Shown: positions 6,332 through 13,180 of the stretch, in pieces
Position numbering within the stretch: the first letter of the stretch is position 1
How the letters are laid out: every line of letters begins with the position of its first letter
Assembly: GCA_902496455.1 (NCBI GenBank)
Contig: CABVAY010000034.1
Coordinates: 1-21,670, forward strand
Origin: an uncultured Collinsella sp.
Lineage (GTDB): Bacteria > Actinomycetota > Coriobacteriia > Coriobacteriales > Coriobacteriaceae
Length of the DNA: 21,670 nt
Direction: 5' to 3'
Program-made: the position numbers and the translations under genes
Notes under the pieces: generated by a model
Databases searched by the model: none
What the model was told of the DNA's origin: nothing
Seen by the model: only the letters and a program-made list of their open reading frames with translations

Positions 6332-7334
6332 CAGCAAACCTTGGCTATCGATCGTGGTGCCCGCATACAACGCAGAGCTCTTTCTCGAGGAATGTGTCTC
6401 GAGTTTCGGGCTCGACGAAAACCCCGATGTCGAGGCTATCGTTGTCGATGACGGCTCAACCGATGATACACCAGGGATCTGCGACCGCCTTGCGTCCAGA
6501 TCTGCGAATGTGAAGGTGATCCACCGTGACAACGGCGGATTACCTTCAGCACGCAACGCAGGTTGCTTGCGCGCTGAAGGTAATTGGATCTGGTTCGTCG
6601 ATTCCGATGACGTCATCGCACCCTACGCACTTGATGTTTTGAGGAAGTGTACCCTTGCGACGGAATGCGACGCCGTCCAGATCCAGTTCCTGAGGTTTCA
6701 GGACGGCGAGAAGCCGGCTTGGCCGGCTCCAATGTTGTCCGAAAGCCCTGTTGCCCTCTCATCCGAGGAATATCTGCGCGAGATATACCGCGGCCGCGGA
6801 CAGCACTATATGTGGTCATTCCTGCTGCGATCGGATGCGCTGCTCGAGAGGAATGACAACGCCGCAGCCGATCGCAGCAGGAATGAACTCGCGGGATGGC
6901 CTTTCCGCGAGGATTTCTCCCTTTATGAGGACGTTGTCTCGATGGAAGAAATACTCAGGCGCATCGACGGCGTCGAGGTCCTCAGGGGACAATACTACGG
7001 TTATAGGCAGTCTGCCGGCTCGATGACGCAGAAGCCGAGCAACAAGGCGGCGGACAGCGGCCTTCGCGCGGTTCTCGACCTCTCTGCGCATGACGACGCC
7101 GGTGACCCCAGGGGCAAGCTGTCCCTTGAGATTAGTCTCCTATTTAATGCCTATAAGCTCATCGAATGGCGTGGGACCGAATCCGAGACTCTGCGTATAC
7201 GGTACAAGGCCGAGATCACCTCCCGTGTGAGGGAAGTCGGGGTTTCCCACCTGGGGCTCGACCGCTTCGGGAGGTTTGTACTTATGAGGACGGGGCTACT
7301 CGACTACATTTTCAAGAGGAGGTATTGCCGATGA
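6324..7334 (+). CDS. GT2-family (GT-A) glycosyltransferase
   Basis: Inverting GT-A glycosyltransferase acting on the growing lipid-linked oligosaccharide. Seen: LSIVVPAYNAELFLEECVSS at the N-terminus, VVDDGSTDDT (D42, D43), VIHRDNGGLPSARNAG, and WFVDSDD (D93, D95, D96), the donor/metal motif. Length is 336 aa from GTG 6324. I chose that start because AAGGGG precedes it and because the earlier TTG at 6279 would overlap the GT4 gene by 53 nt. C-terminal residues FREDFSLYEDV carry the usual ED pair of the acceptor region. Three inverted repeats lie inside the gene (6539-6584, 6671-6708, 6816-6886). It ends in an ATGA overlap with the polymerase gene. Confidence 0.92.
   Translation: MSNSKPWLSIVVPAYNAELFLEECVSSFGLDENPDVEAIVVDDGSTDDTPGICDRLASRSANVKVIHRDNGGLPSARNAGCLRAEGNWIWFVDSDDVIAPYALDVLRKCTLATECDAVQIQFLRFQDGEKPAWPAPMLSESPVALSSEEYLREIYRGRGQHYMWSFLLRSDALLERNDNAAADRSRNELAGWPFREDFSLYEDVVSMEEILRRIDGVEVLRGQYYGYRQSAGSMTQKPSNKAADSGLRAVLDLSAHDDAGDPRGKLSLEISLLFNAYKLIEWRGTESETLRIRYKAEITSRVREVGVSHLGLDRFGRFVLMRTGLLDYIFKRRYCR
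6539..6584. repeat. 18-position inverted repeat inside the first GT2 gene
   Basis: Arms 6539-6556 and 6567-6584 pair at 17 of 18 positions (one mismatch at 6551/6572) with a 10-nt loop. It encodes residues ~72-87, right after the conserved HRDNGG motif. Confidence 0.9.
6671..6708. repeat. 8-bp inverted repeat inside the first GT2 gene
   Basis: CGCCGTCC (6671-6678) pairs with GGACGGCG (6701-6708). It is weaker than its neighbours and could be chance, but it lies between two strong hairpins of the same gene. Confidence 0.5.
6816..6886. repeat. 24-position inverted repeat inside the first GT2 gene
   Basis: Arms 6816-6839 and 6863-6886 pair at 23 of 24 positions: 19 bp perfect (outer), one mismatch at 6835/6867, then 4 bp, with a 23-nt loop. 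It encodes residues ~165-188. Confidence 0.93.
7315..7321 (+). promoter_or_regulatory. Ribosome binding site of the polymerase gene
   Basis: A GAGGAGG sequence in the last codons of the GT2 gene, about 9 nt before ATG 7331. It supports ATG 7331 over the long upstream in-frame extension to 7166, which would overlap the GT2 gene. Confidence 0.7.
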
Positions 7335-8569
7335 GCGGATTTAATGCATCCGGGCGAGACGACGCATTATCGAGGCGCAGCGTCGGGCTAGACAGCCTTT
7401 CGTCCTCCCCCGTTCTACCGATGATTGCGGCGCTGTTCTTCGTCCTCACCTTTCTCATCAAGGCTCTCGTAGATGACGCCTTCACCAGGGGCGATATTTC
7501 CGCGGGTATTGCTTACACCAAGTATGTCACCGCGGCTATCGCCTGCTTGGCGGCGCTGGCATATGCTCTTAAGAACGGCGAGCGAGTGTTCATCAAAGAG
7601 TTCAACGCCCTTGCTTTCATCTTCATTATTTTCACGGCGGTGTCCACTTTTCTGCAGGTTAAGACTGGACACTTTTCCACCGGGGTTCTCCTTGAGCTCT
7701 TCAAGTTCGCCATCCCCATCATTCTTGCATACACCATGCTTAACGCTTTGACGCCTCATGCGCTTTACCGGTGCATGGTGGCCGTCCTGCTCGTTTCCAT
7801 TCTCGGCTACCTGTTATCGCTATCCCATGAGGGGGTAGGCGTTTCCGAGATCCTCGAAGCTAGCTTCATGGATTCAAACAGTGCCTCAGAATCTTCGACC
7901 TTTTCTGGGATTTTTCTCGTGCTCACCTTCTACTTTGCCTTCTTCAGGCATAAGAAGGTATGGCTGGTTCTCTCCGCCCTATTCTGCATCCTTACTTTCA
8001 AGAGGCTTGCAATCTTCGCCGTTCTATTTGCTCTCGTTGTCAGCTTCATCGCGCCTAGGCTCATGAAGATCAAGGTCCCCCGTGGCGCTATAGTTGCCCT
8101 AAAGGTCTGCACAGTTCTGGGCGCCTTCCTTTGGACTTGGATGCTACTTCCTGAGCAGCAGTATCTTTTTATTCATCTGTTCGGTGACACGCAGTCGCAC
8201 TTCTCCATGGGCAGAAGCGATGTGCTTGGTTATTTTTTAAGTTCGGGCTTCGAGAGTTATGGGTACGGCTCCGCCAATGAAATGGCTAAGGCGGTTTTCG
8301 CCGCTCCGTTTGAGATGGACCTAACAAAGATCGCTTTCGAGCTTACCCCGCTGGTCATGGTTCTGTTCGTGTGGCTTTTCTGGGATGTCGCGGGAGATTC
8401 CCTCTGGGGCGTCGTCATCATTGGCTACTTCATGATTAACATGATTACCTCGGATTCGTTGACATCAAACTTTTGTCTCACACTTGCTTACATGACCTGT
8501 GGGCTTGTCACGCAGACTTTTGAGCATACAGGGAAATACATGCTGGAGGTTTCTGATAATGCCTTCTAA
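7331..8569 (+). CDS. Wzy-like O-antigen/capsule polymerase (membrane protein)
   Basis: 412-aa integral membrane protein with about ten hydrophobic segments and a larger extracytoplasmic stretch between residues ~260 and 330 containing HLFGDTQSHFSMGRSDVLGYFLSSG, broken here as GDTQSHFSMGRSD and GFESYGYGSANEMAK. That architecture and its position among glycosyltransferases and a Wzx-like flippase fit the polymerase that joins repeat units outside the membrane. The sequence is not conserved enough to prove this, as Wzy proteins are assigned by topology and context. ATG 7331 overlaps the previous stop (ATGA). Its own end overlaps the next start by 11 nt. Unlike its neighbours it has only a 9-pair hairpin (7936-7960) and a 12-bp palindrome. 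Confidence 0.78.
   Translation: MSGFNASGRDDALSRRSVGLDSLSSSPVLPMIAALFFVLTFLIKALVDDAFTRGDISAGIAYTKYVTAAIACLAALAYALKNGERVFIKEFNALAFIFIIFTAVSTFLQVKTGHFSTGVLLELFKFAIPIILAYTMLNALTPHALYRCMVAVLLVSILGYLLSLSHEGVGVSEILEASFMDSNSASESSTFSGIFLVLTFYFAFFRHKKVWLVLSALFCILTFKRLAIFAVLFALVVSFIAPRLMKIKVPRGAIVALKVCTVLGAFLWTWMLLPEQQYLFIHLFGDTQSHFSMGRSDVLGYFLSSGFESYGYGSANEMAKAVFAAPFEMDLTKIAFELTPLVMVLFVWLFWDVAGDSLWGVVIIGYFMINMITSDSLTSNFCLTLAYMTCGLVTQTFEHTGKYMLEVSDNAF
8545..8549 (+). promoter_or_regulatory. Ribosome binding site of the second GT2 gene
   Basis: GGAGG about 9 nt before ATG 8559, which supports that start over the TTG at 8499 within the polymerase gene. Confidence 0.65.
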
Positions 8570-9608
8570 TGGAACGACTACAACGGTTGCGCCTTCCTCC
8601 GGCGTGACTATTACCGTCTGCGTGCCCGTCTACAACGTTGAGCGTTATCTTTGTGAGTGCCTAGACTCAATCTTCTCCCAGAATTACGCCGACTTCGACG
8701 TTGTCTTGGTCGATGACGGCTCTACCGACAGCAGCGGTGCTATTTGCGATGAATATGCCGCGCGCTATCCGCAGCAGGCCCTCGTTTTCCATAAGGACAA
8801 CGAGGGCCTGCTGCTCGCGCGCCGCGACGGCTTTGCGCTTGCAGCAGGCGACTACGTTATGTGCGTGGATTCCGACGATGCGCTTGTCCCCGGGGCCCTC
8901 GCTTTAGTTGCCACTACGGTGGCAAAGACGAGTGCGGATGTTGTGCGCTTCGGTTTTACACGGGAGGAGAGCGAGGCCGTACCCGTTGAGTCATCTATCC
9001 CTTTCAAACTTTATTCCGCCGAGGAGAAGCCTTCGATATTAAGCGCCCTGTGCCGCTCGACCAGTGGTTCAGAGAACCCTATGTGGTTCAAGGCCATTCG
9101 TCGGTCGTGTGTCGGAGTCGATGTGGACTTCTCGAAATTCAAAGGTCTCACGTTTGCTGAGGACTTTCTGCAGACCCTTACCGTATATGATCGCGCTCAG
9201 ACGTTCTGCTTCATCAATGCCTCTCTTTATTACTATCGCCCAGGTTCCGGAATTACTAGAGCATATGATCCGCATTTCTACTGCGATGTTTGCCGATGTC
9301 TCGACGTGGGCGAAGGCTACGCGCGTCGCTGGGAGCGCGAGTACGGCTGTAACGATCTCATGGTCGGTCTCGCCGCTTGCAGGCTTGACTCTGGCGCGCA
9401 ATATGCGGAATGGATGGCGTCGCAGGGCGATACGGTGGGTCTTGATGACCTCCTCGCCTCTCGTGACTTTGCGCGTTGCCTGACGACATCAGGTGCGGGT
9501 AAGTTACTTCGATTTGACCGACGTCTGGTCCTATGGGCATTGAGATGGCGGGCATACCCAATTATAGCTAGCATCGCTATGGCCAGGGCGGCTAAAGCGA
9601 GAAGATAG
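8559..9608 (+). CDS. GT2-family (GT-A) glycosyltransferase, second copy
   Basis: Second inverting GT-A transferase of the operon, 349 aa. Seen: VTITVCVPVYNVERYLCECLDS (short form CVPVYNVERYL), VLVDDGSTDSSG (D52, D53), VFHKDNEGLLLARRDGF, and MCVDSDDAL (D104, D106, D107). A later FAEDFLQTL gives the usual ED acceptor-site pair. It is a diverged relative of the GT2 at 6324, not a recent duplicate. ATG 8559 lies inside the end of the polymerase gene. A 20-position hairpin (8771-8814) covers the codons for residues ~71-86, the same conserved region that carries a hairpin in the other GT2. Confidence 0.92.
   Translation: MPSNGTTTTVAPSSGVTITVCVPVYNVERYLCECLDSIFSQNYADFDVVLVDDGSTDSSGAICDEYAARYPQQALVFHKDNEGLLLARRDGFALAAGDYVMCVDSDDALVPGALALVATTVAKTSADVVRFGFTREESEAVPVESSIPFKLYSAEEKPSILSALCRSTSGSENPMWFKAIRRSCVGVDVDFSKFKGLTFAEDFLQTLTVYDRAQTFCFINASLYYYRPGSGITRAYDPHFYCDVCRCLDVGEGYARRWEREYGCNDLMVGLAACRLDSGAQYAEWMASQGDTVGLDDLLASRDFARCLTTSGAGKLLRFDRRLVLWALRWRAYPIIASIAMARAAKARR
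8771..8814. repeat. 20-position inverted repeat inside the second GT2 gene
   Basis: Arms 8771-8790 and 8795-8814 pair at 19 of 20 positions (16 bp perfect, one mismatch 8787/8798, then 3 bp) with the 4-nt loop ATAA. A weaker 7-bp hairpin (TTGCCAC/GTGGCAA) follows at 8908-8925. Confidence 0.95.
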
Positions 9609-9636
9609 ACTGTGTCATGTCAGTTCATTTGAAGAC

Positions 9637-11103
9637 ATGCCGCGACATAAGCCTTTTGAATTGGATTTAAAATTGACAAACATTTTTTCAACCGAGGAGC
9701 GGGGAGGTATCGCCGGAAACCTGGCATACGCCGTTGTAGCTCAGGGAATAGGCCTGCTCTCGAGCATTCTGACGTCCCTGGTGCTTCCCAAGTTTTTGGG
9801 CGTGGAGGACTACGCGTACTGGCAGCTGTTCTTGCTGTACTCATCGTACTCTGGGTTTGCCCTGCTTGGACTCAATGACGGCATTTACCTGCGTCTCGGC
9901 GGAAAGCGCTACTCGGAGGTCAATCACGGGGAGTTGAAAGCGCAGCAGTGTGTCGTCGCAGCCTCGCAGCTGTTAGTTGCTGCTTGTTGCCTGGCCGCCG
10001 TCCTCGCCGCTGGTTTCGAACCATACCGGTCCCTCGTGCTCGCGCTGTGCGTTTTTTTCGGATTGCTCACAAACCTGACCCAGTGTCTGCGCTATGTGTT
10101 CCAATGCACGAACCTCACGCGTATCTCATCACTCGCCGACCTATTCTCCAAGGGACTTTTCGTCGCGTTCATGATGACGGTTCTCCTCGCGGGCGTCAAC
10201 TCATCGCTGCCGTTTATCTTGGGCTACATAGCCTGCCAGGCGTTGGCGCTTCTGTATGTACTCATCTGCGCTAGGAGCACCCTACGCAGCAAGGCGGCGT
10301 TCAAGGGCGTGCTGCGCACATGCGCCGCCGACGTACGGGCAGGTCTGAAAGTCATGGTAGCCTACTACGCCGACTCGCTGATTGTTGGCTTCACTCGTAT
10401 GTTGACAGACTGGCAACTGGGGCTTACGGCCTTTGGCAAGTTGTCACTGTCTTTCTCGTTGACGAACTTCGTTCTGGGTTTTATCGGGCAAGTGTCAATG
10501 GTGGCGTTCCCCGTGCTCAAGCGTTTGGACGCCGAGGGGCAGAGGGAGAAGTACCTTGCCATCAGGCTGCTGCTGCACACGGCTCTTCCCTGTGCGTACC
10601 TTCTCTATGTGCCTGCGAAACTGGTGCTGGGGCTGTGGCTTCCGGCATACAGTAAGAGCCTAGTTTACCTGGCTCTTACTATGCCTCTGTGTGTCTATAG
10701 CTGCAAGGCGAACCTGCTGTTCAATACCTACCTTAAGATGGGGCGACGCGAGGGAACACTGTGCACGGTGAACGTTGCTGCCATGATCTTGAACGCGGTG
10801 CTGGCCCTTGCGAGCATCGTTGGCTTGGCGAGTGTGGAGCTGGCGACATGCGGGATTGTGGCCTCGGTGGCGCTGCGCGACCTGGCTTTCGAGTTAATCA
10901 TATCGCGCAGGTTTGGAAATCCCGTGGTGCACTTCTGTGTTTCGGAGGCCCTGATTACCGCAGGGTTCATGACGGCGTCGTGGTTTTTGGGCGCGTGGAG
11001 CTGGCCTGTGGTGCTGCTGATGCTGGTCGCATACCTATGGTGCGATAGAGACGGCGTAAGGCTGGTTGTAACGGGGGCGAGAAAGAGGCTCGGGCGTGGG
11101 TGA
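9637..11103 (+). CDS. Wzx-like polysaccharide flippase (MATE/MOP superfamily)
   Basis: 488-aa polytopic protein with about twelve to fourteen hydrophobic segments. It opens with GGIAGNLAYAVVAQGIGLLSS and LPKFLGVEDYAYWQLFLLYSSY (short form PKFLGVEDYAYWQL), the typical start of Wzx/RfbX proteins. It should flip the undecaprenyl-linked repeat unit to the outer face for Wzy. It begins 28 nt after the GT2 stop with no strong ribosome site, so a slightly different start is possible. It ends 8 nt inside the alternative start of the next gene. A 10-bp perfect hairpin with 10-nt loop lies at 10651-10680, and a T7 run at 10052-10058. Confidence 0.88.
   Translation: MPRHKPFELDLKLTNIFSTEERGGIAGNLAYAVVAQGIGLLSSILTSLVLPKFLGVEDYAYWQLFLLYSSYSGFALLGLNDGIYLRLGGKRYSEVNHGELKAQQCVVAASQLLVAACCLAAVLAAGFEPYRSLVLALCVFFGLLTNLTQCLRYVFQCTNLTRISSLADLFSKGLFVAFMMTVLLAGVNSSLPFILGYIACQALALLYVLICARSTLRSKAAFKGVLRTCAADVRAGLKVMVAYYADSLIVGFTRMLTDWQLGLTAFGKLSLSFSLTNFVLGFIGQVSMVAFPVLKRLDAEGQREKYLAIRLLLHTALPCAYLLYVPAKLVLGLWLPAYSKSLVYLALTMPLCVYSCKANLLFNTYLKMGRREGTLCTVNVAAMILNAVLALASIVGLASVELATCGIVASVALRDLAFELIISRRFGNPVVHFCVSEALITAGFMTASWFLGAWSWPVVLLMLVAYLWCDRDGVRLVVTGARKRLGRG
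10651..10680. repeat. 10-bp inverted repeat inside the flippase gene
   Basis: AGTAAGAGCC (10651-10660) pairs perfectly with GGCTCTTACT (10671-10680); the loop is 10 nt. Confidence 0.75.
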
Positions 11104-11110
11104 GTTTGCG

Positions 11111-12121
11111 ATGACCAAGGAGCGGGAGCTTGAACTCACGGGACCCGTGAAGGCGCTGGCGATGCTCGTCATTGTCTTGTATCATGCATGCGCTATCTAC
11201 GGCGGGGTCTGGTTCGGCGAGCCCGCTACGCCGTGCCCCGCGCTGGGCGTATTTGTTCAGTGGCTCTCCACCATGCATGTGCCGCTGTTTCTTCTTGTCT
11301 CCGGCTACATTTGGGCGTACATCAAAATGGAGACGGACAAATATGACGATGCGTGCGTAGTTCTCAAGAAGAAAGCCAAACGCCTGCTCGTGCCTTACCT
11401 CTTTGCGGGCGTCGTGTGGGCGGGTCCTGTCTACTGTTTCTTTTATGGTCCTGTCTCGACTGTCGAGTCGTTTGTTCTCGGCAATAACCCCTCGCAGCTG
11501 TGGTTCCTGCTGGCGTTGTTCTGGATGTTCGTGTTCGTCGAACTGATGTGGCGCATTAGGCCAGCCTTGTTGTGTAAACGGCCGACGCTGTTAGCATCGG
11601 CCGTTGTTGCTTACATCTTCGCACGCGCCGTGTACACGCTGCCTCTCGACCTGTTTCAAATGGCGCGGGCCTTCGACTACTTCCCGTGTTTCCTACTTGG
11701 CGCGTTGCTGAGACAGACCGACACGTCTCGCTTCTGGCGAATAAAGCCCGCAGCGCTATTTGCGGCCGATGTCGCACTGTTCGTGGCGTGGTACGTCTGC
11801 AGCGCCTCGGGGGGGGCTCTCGGGGCGGCCTCGAAAGTCCTACTGTTTATTTTGAGGCTTGTGGGTCCGCTTGTACTCCTGTCGATCTTCGGACACGCCG
11901 AGTGGCTGATAGACAAGGTTCACGGAAGCCTATTCGAGAAACACAGCTTCGGAGTGTACCTGTTTCACCAGCAGGTTGACTGGATTCTGCTGAGCCTCAT
12001 CAACGTACCTGGTGTTCCGCCTTTGGCGATAGTTGTGACGCTATTTTTCATATCCCTCACTGTGAGTTTGGCGATTAGCATCGTGCTCAAGCGATGGAAG
12101 GTAACGGCCAAACTGCTCTGA
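11111..12121 (+). CDS. Acyltransferase-3 family membrane protein
   Basis: 336-aa integral membrane acyltransferase (OafA/WecH-like), which would O-acetylate or otherwise acylate the polysaccharide. Seen: an N-terminal GPVKALAMLVIVLYHA with the family His, then VPLFLLVSGYIWAY, KKKAKRLLVPYLFAGV, LWFLLALFWMFVF, and FGVYLFHQQVDW near the C-terminus, spread over about ten membrane spans. I prefer ATG 11111 with GGGTGAG in front; GTG 11096 is the alternative and would overlap the flippase gene by 8 nt. An 8-G tract at 11809-11816 lies in mid-gene, in frame in this sequence. This is the last intact gene of the operon. Confidence 0.9.
   Translation: MTKERELELTGPVKALAMLVIVLYHACAIYGGVWFGEPATPCPALGVFVQWLSTMHVPLFLLVSGYIWAYIKMETDKYDDACVVLKKKAKRLLVPYLFAGVVWAGPVYCFFYGPVSTVESFVLGNNPSQLWFLLALFWMFVFVELMWRIRPALLCKRPTLLASAVVAYIFARAVYTLPLDLFQMARAFDYFPCFLLGALLRQTDTSRFWRIKPAALFAADVALFVAWYVCSASGGALGAASKVLLFILRLVGPLVLLSIFGHAEWLIDKVHGSLFEKHSFGVYLFHQQVDWILLSLINVPGVPPLAIVVTLFFISLTVSLAISIVLKRWKVTAKLL
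11577..11605. repeat. 9-bp inverted repeat inside the acyltransferase gene
   Basis: AACGGCCGA (11577-11585) pairs with TCGGCCGTT (11597-11605); three further pairs (GCT/AGC) form after one mismatch. Confidence 0.65.
11809..11816 (+). repeat. 8-G homopolymer tract in mid-gene
   Basis: Eight consecutive G bases read as TCG-GGG-GGG-GCT in the current frame. A one-base change in length would replace the last third of the protein. Confidence 0.9.
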
Positions 12122-12402
12122 GACGTTGCGGTAGATAAGAGGCTCTCGTAACTAATTCGTTATTCGGTATAGACAGCATTCATTTTTGCGATAACCGCCT
12201 TAGTCTTGCCTCGTACTTTGGTCCCTTGGACGCGATCGGCATATCTCATAGGGCGTCGGTGATTTCGGGCATATAGGATTCGAGAACGCTAGCAATAAAA
12301 TGCAGCTTACGTTTTTTCTGGTTCCTCGGATTCTATTTGCTTCAGCGCCTTTAGAAGGCAATTGCCAATGAGTCATGCGCATGATGCAGCAGGTCCTTCT
12401 GG
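12122..12402. other. Non-coding stretch after the polysaccharide operon
   Basis: About 280 bp, AT-richer than the operon, without a recognisable gene or a clear hairpin-plus-T-run terminator. It precedes the run of gene remnants and is probably decayed sequence. Confidence 0.5.
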
Positions 12403-12417
12403 GGCTTGCTGCATCAT
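12381..12417. repeat. Inverted repeat at the edge of the capG remnant
   Basis: ATGATGCAGCA (12381-12391) pairs perfectly with TGCTGCATCAT (12407-12417), with further G-T-containing pairs inside. No T-run follows, so it is not a typical terminator. Confidence 0.7.
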
Positions 12418-12486
12418 TCGGTTTACACCGGCGTCGAACTCGACGCCGAAGGCGCGCTGCCGATCGCGTCGGAAGTGTTGGTGTAA
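12403..12486 (+). pseudogene. 3' remnant of a capG/wecB-like 2-epimerase gene
   Basis: The frame GLLHHSVYTG-VELDAEGALP followed by a few codons and TAA at 12484-12486 matches the intact CapG segment GLLQAVHTA-VELDAEGSLP (around 4549-4610). Only about 28 codons remain and the end is different and shorter. It is evidence that a second epimerase gene, and perhaps a whole alternative sugar module, once lay here. Confidence 0.7.
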
Positions 12487-12563
12487 GGTGACGCCCTTGC
12501 GTCCGCTTAACGAAGATCGACCCTCGTTCTAGATTCGGAAATCACCACAACAGCTGTTTCTAG

Positions 12564-12824
12564 GAAAGGAAGAATACCGCTACGCAAATCTTCTTTGACT
12601 CGACGCTGGACATGCTCGCCATGCCCTGGTTCGACGGCGGCGCCATCAACATGCGCGACCTGCTCAGGCGCCTTGCCGAGCAAGTAATGTACGATTGGCT
12701 GGTCGCCGTGGTCGACCAGCCGTGCGGAGGTGGGACGAACAGCCGCAACGGCAACCGTGAGAGGTTGCTCGCAACCTGCGTCGGCGCGCCGACGGAGCGC
12801 ATCCCGAAGCTGCGCTCCGTCTAA
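12564..12824 (+). pseudogene. N-terminal remnant of an IS256/Mutator-type transposase
   Basis: The frame encodes MRDLLRRLAEQVM, then GGGTNSRNGNRER and RIPKLRS before a TAA at 12822-12824. IS256-family transposases carry the corresponding series of LLRxxLEEvM, RNGYRER and IPKLRxGSYFP. The first ATG in the right place is missing and the catalytic DDE region is absent, so this is dead. It contains three strong inverted repeats (12697-12721, the 14-bp palindrome at 12780-12793, and 11 bp at 12791-12821). The stop is followed directly, in the same frame, by the ugd remnant. Confidence 0.7.
12697..12821. repeat. Cluster of inverted repeats in the transposase remnant
   Basis: GGCTGGTCG (12697-12705) pairs with CGACCAGCC (12713-12721). 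GTCGGCGCGCCGAC (12780-12793) is a perfect palindrome. GACGGAGCGCA (12791-12801) pairs perfectly with TGCGCTCCGTC (12811-12821) around a 9-nt loop. Confidence 0.8.
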
Positions 12825-13055
12825 TTCCCCGCGAGCTCCATCAAGGGCGTCATGAAGCGCATGAAGGCCAAGGGCGTGCCCGTGGTGGTCTACGAGCCCA
12901 CGCTGGACGCGCCGGAGTTCTTCGGCTCCGAGGTGACCCACGACCTGGAGGCCTTCAAGGCCGGCTGCGACGTGATCGTCGCCAACCGCTGGAGCGACGA
13001 GCTCGCCGACGTGGCGGACAAGGTGTACACGGGGGATCTGTTTAAGAGGGATTAG
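12825..13055 (+). pseudogene. ugd: 3' remnant of UDP-glucose 6-dehydrogenase (copy 1)
   Basis: C-terminal ~76 codons of a UDP-glucose/UDP-ManNAc dehydrogenase-family protein: ASSIKGVMKRMKAKGVPVVVYEP as separate pieces ASSIKGVMKR and VPVVVYEPTLDAPEFFGSEV, then DVIVANRW, LADVADKVYTGDLFKRD and a TAG. The reading frame is intact in this part but an in-frame TAA (12822) and the transposase scrap replace the rest. An ATG at 12852 could start a 67-aa peptide but there is no reason to think it functional. Codon use is GC-rich like capEFG. A terminator follows at 13115. Confidence 0.88.
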
Positions 13056-13114
13056 GGGAGAGGGTTTTCCGAGCTAGCCGGTTTCATCCTGCAACAAGTT
13101 TTTCTTTCATGAAC

Positions 13115-13153
13115 ACGCGGACGTATCAGCTAAGGCGATGCGTCCGCGTTTTT
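13115..13153 (+). terminator. Rho-independent terminator after the ugd remnant
   Basis: ACGCGGACG (13115-13123) pairs with CGTCCGCGT (13141-13149), extended inward by TATC/GATG with one wobble, and is followed by TTTTTG on the plus strand. It was probably the original end of the polysaccharide operon. Confidence 0.85.
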
Positions 13154-13180
13154 GTTCTATTGACTCATATAGGACAACTT

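Noticed and set aside
7862..7873. 12-bp palindrome in the polymerase gene
   Set aside because: Perfect palindromes of this size are not rare enough to mean much alone, and no longer stem surrounds it.
10052..10058. T7 run in the flippase gene as a phase-variation tract
   Set aside because: It is short, in a hydrophobic stretch where Phe/Val codons give such runs, and the frame is intact on both sides.
12381..12417. Hairpin as terminator of the polysaccharide operon
   Set aside because: The stem is good but is followed by CATTCGG, not a T-run, and lies within a gene remnant.
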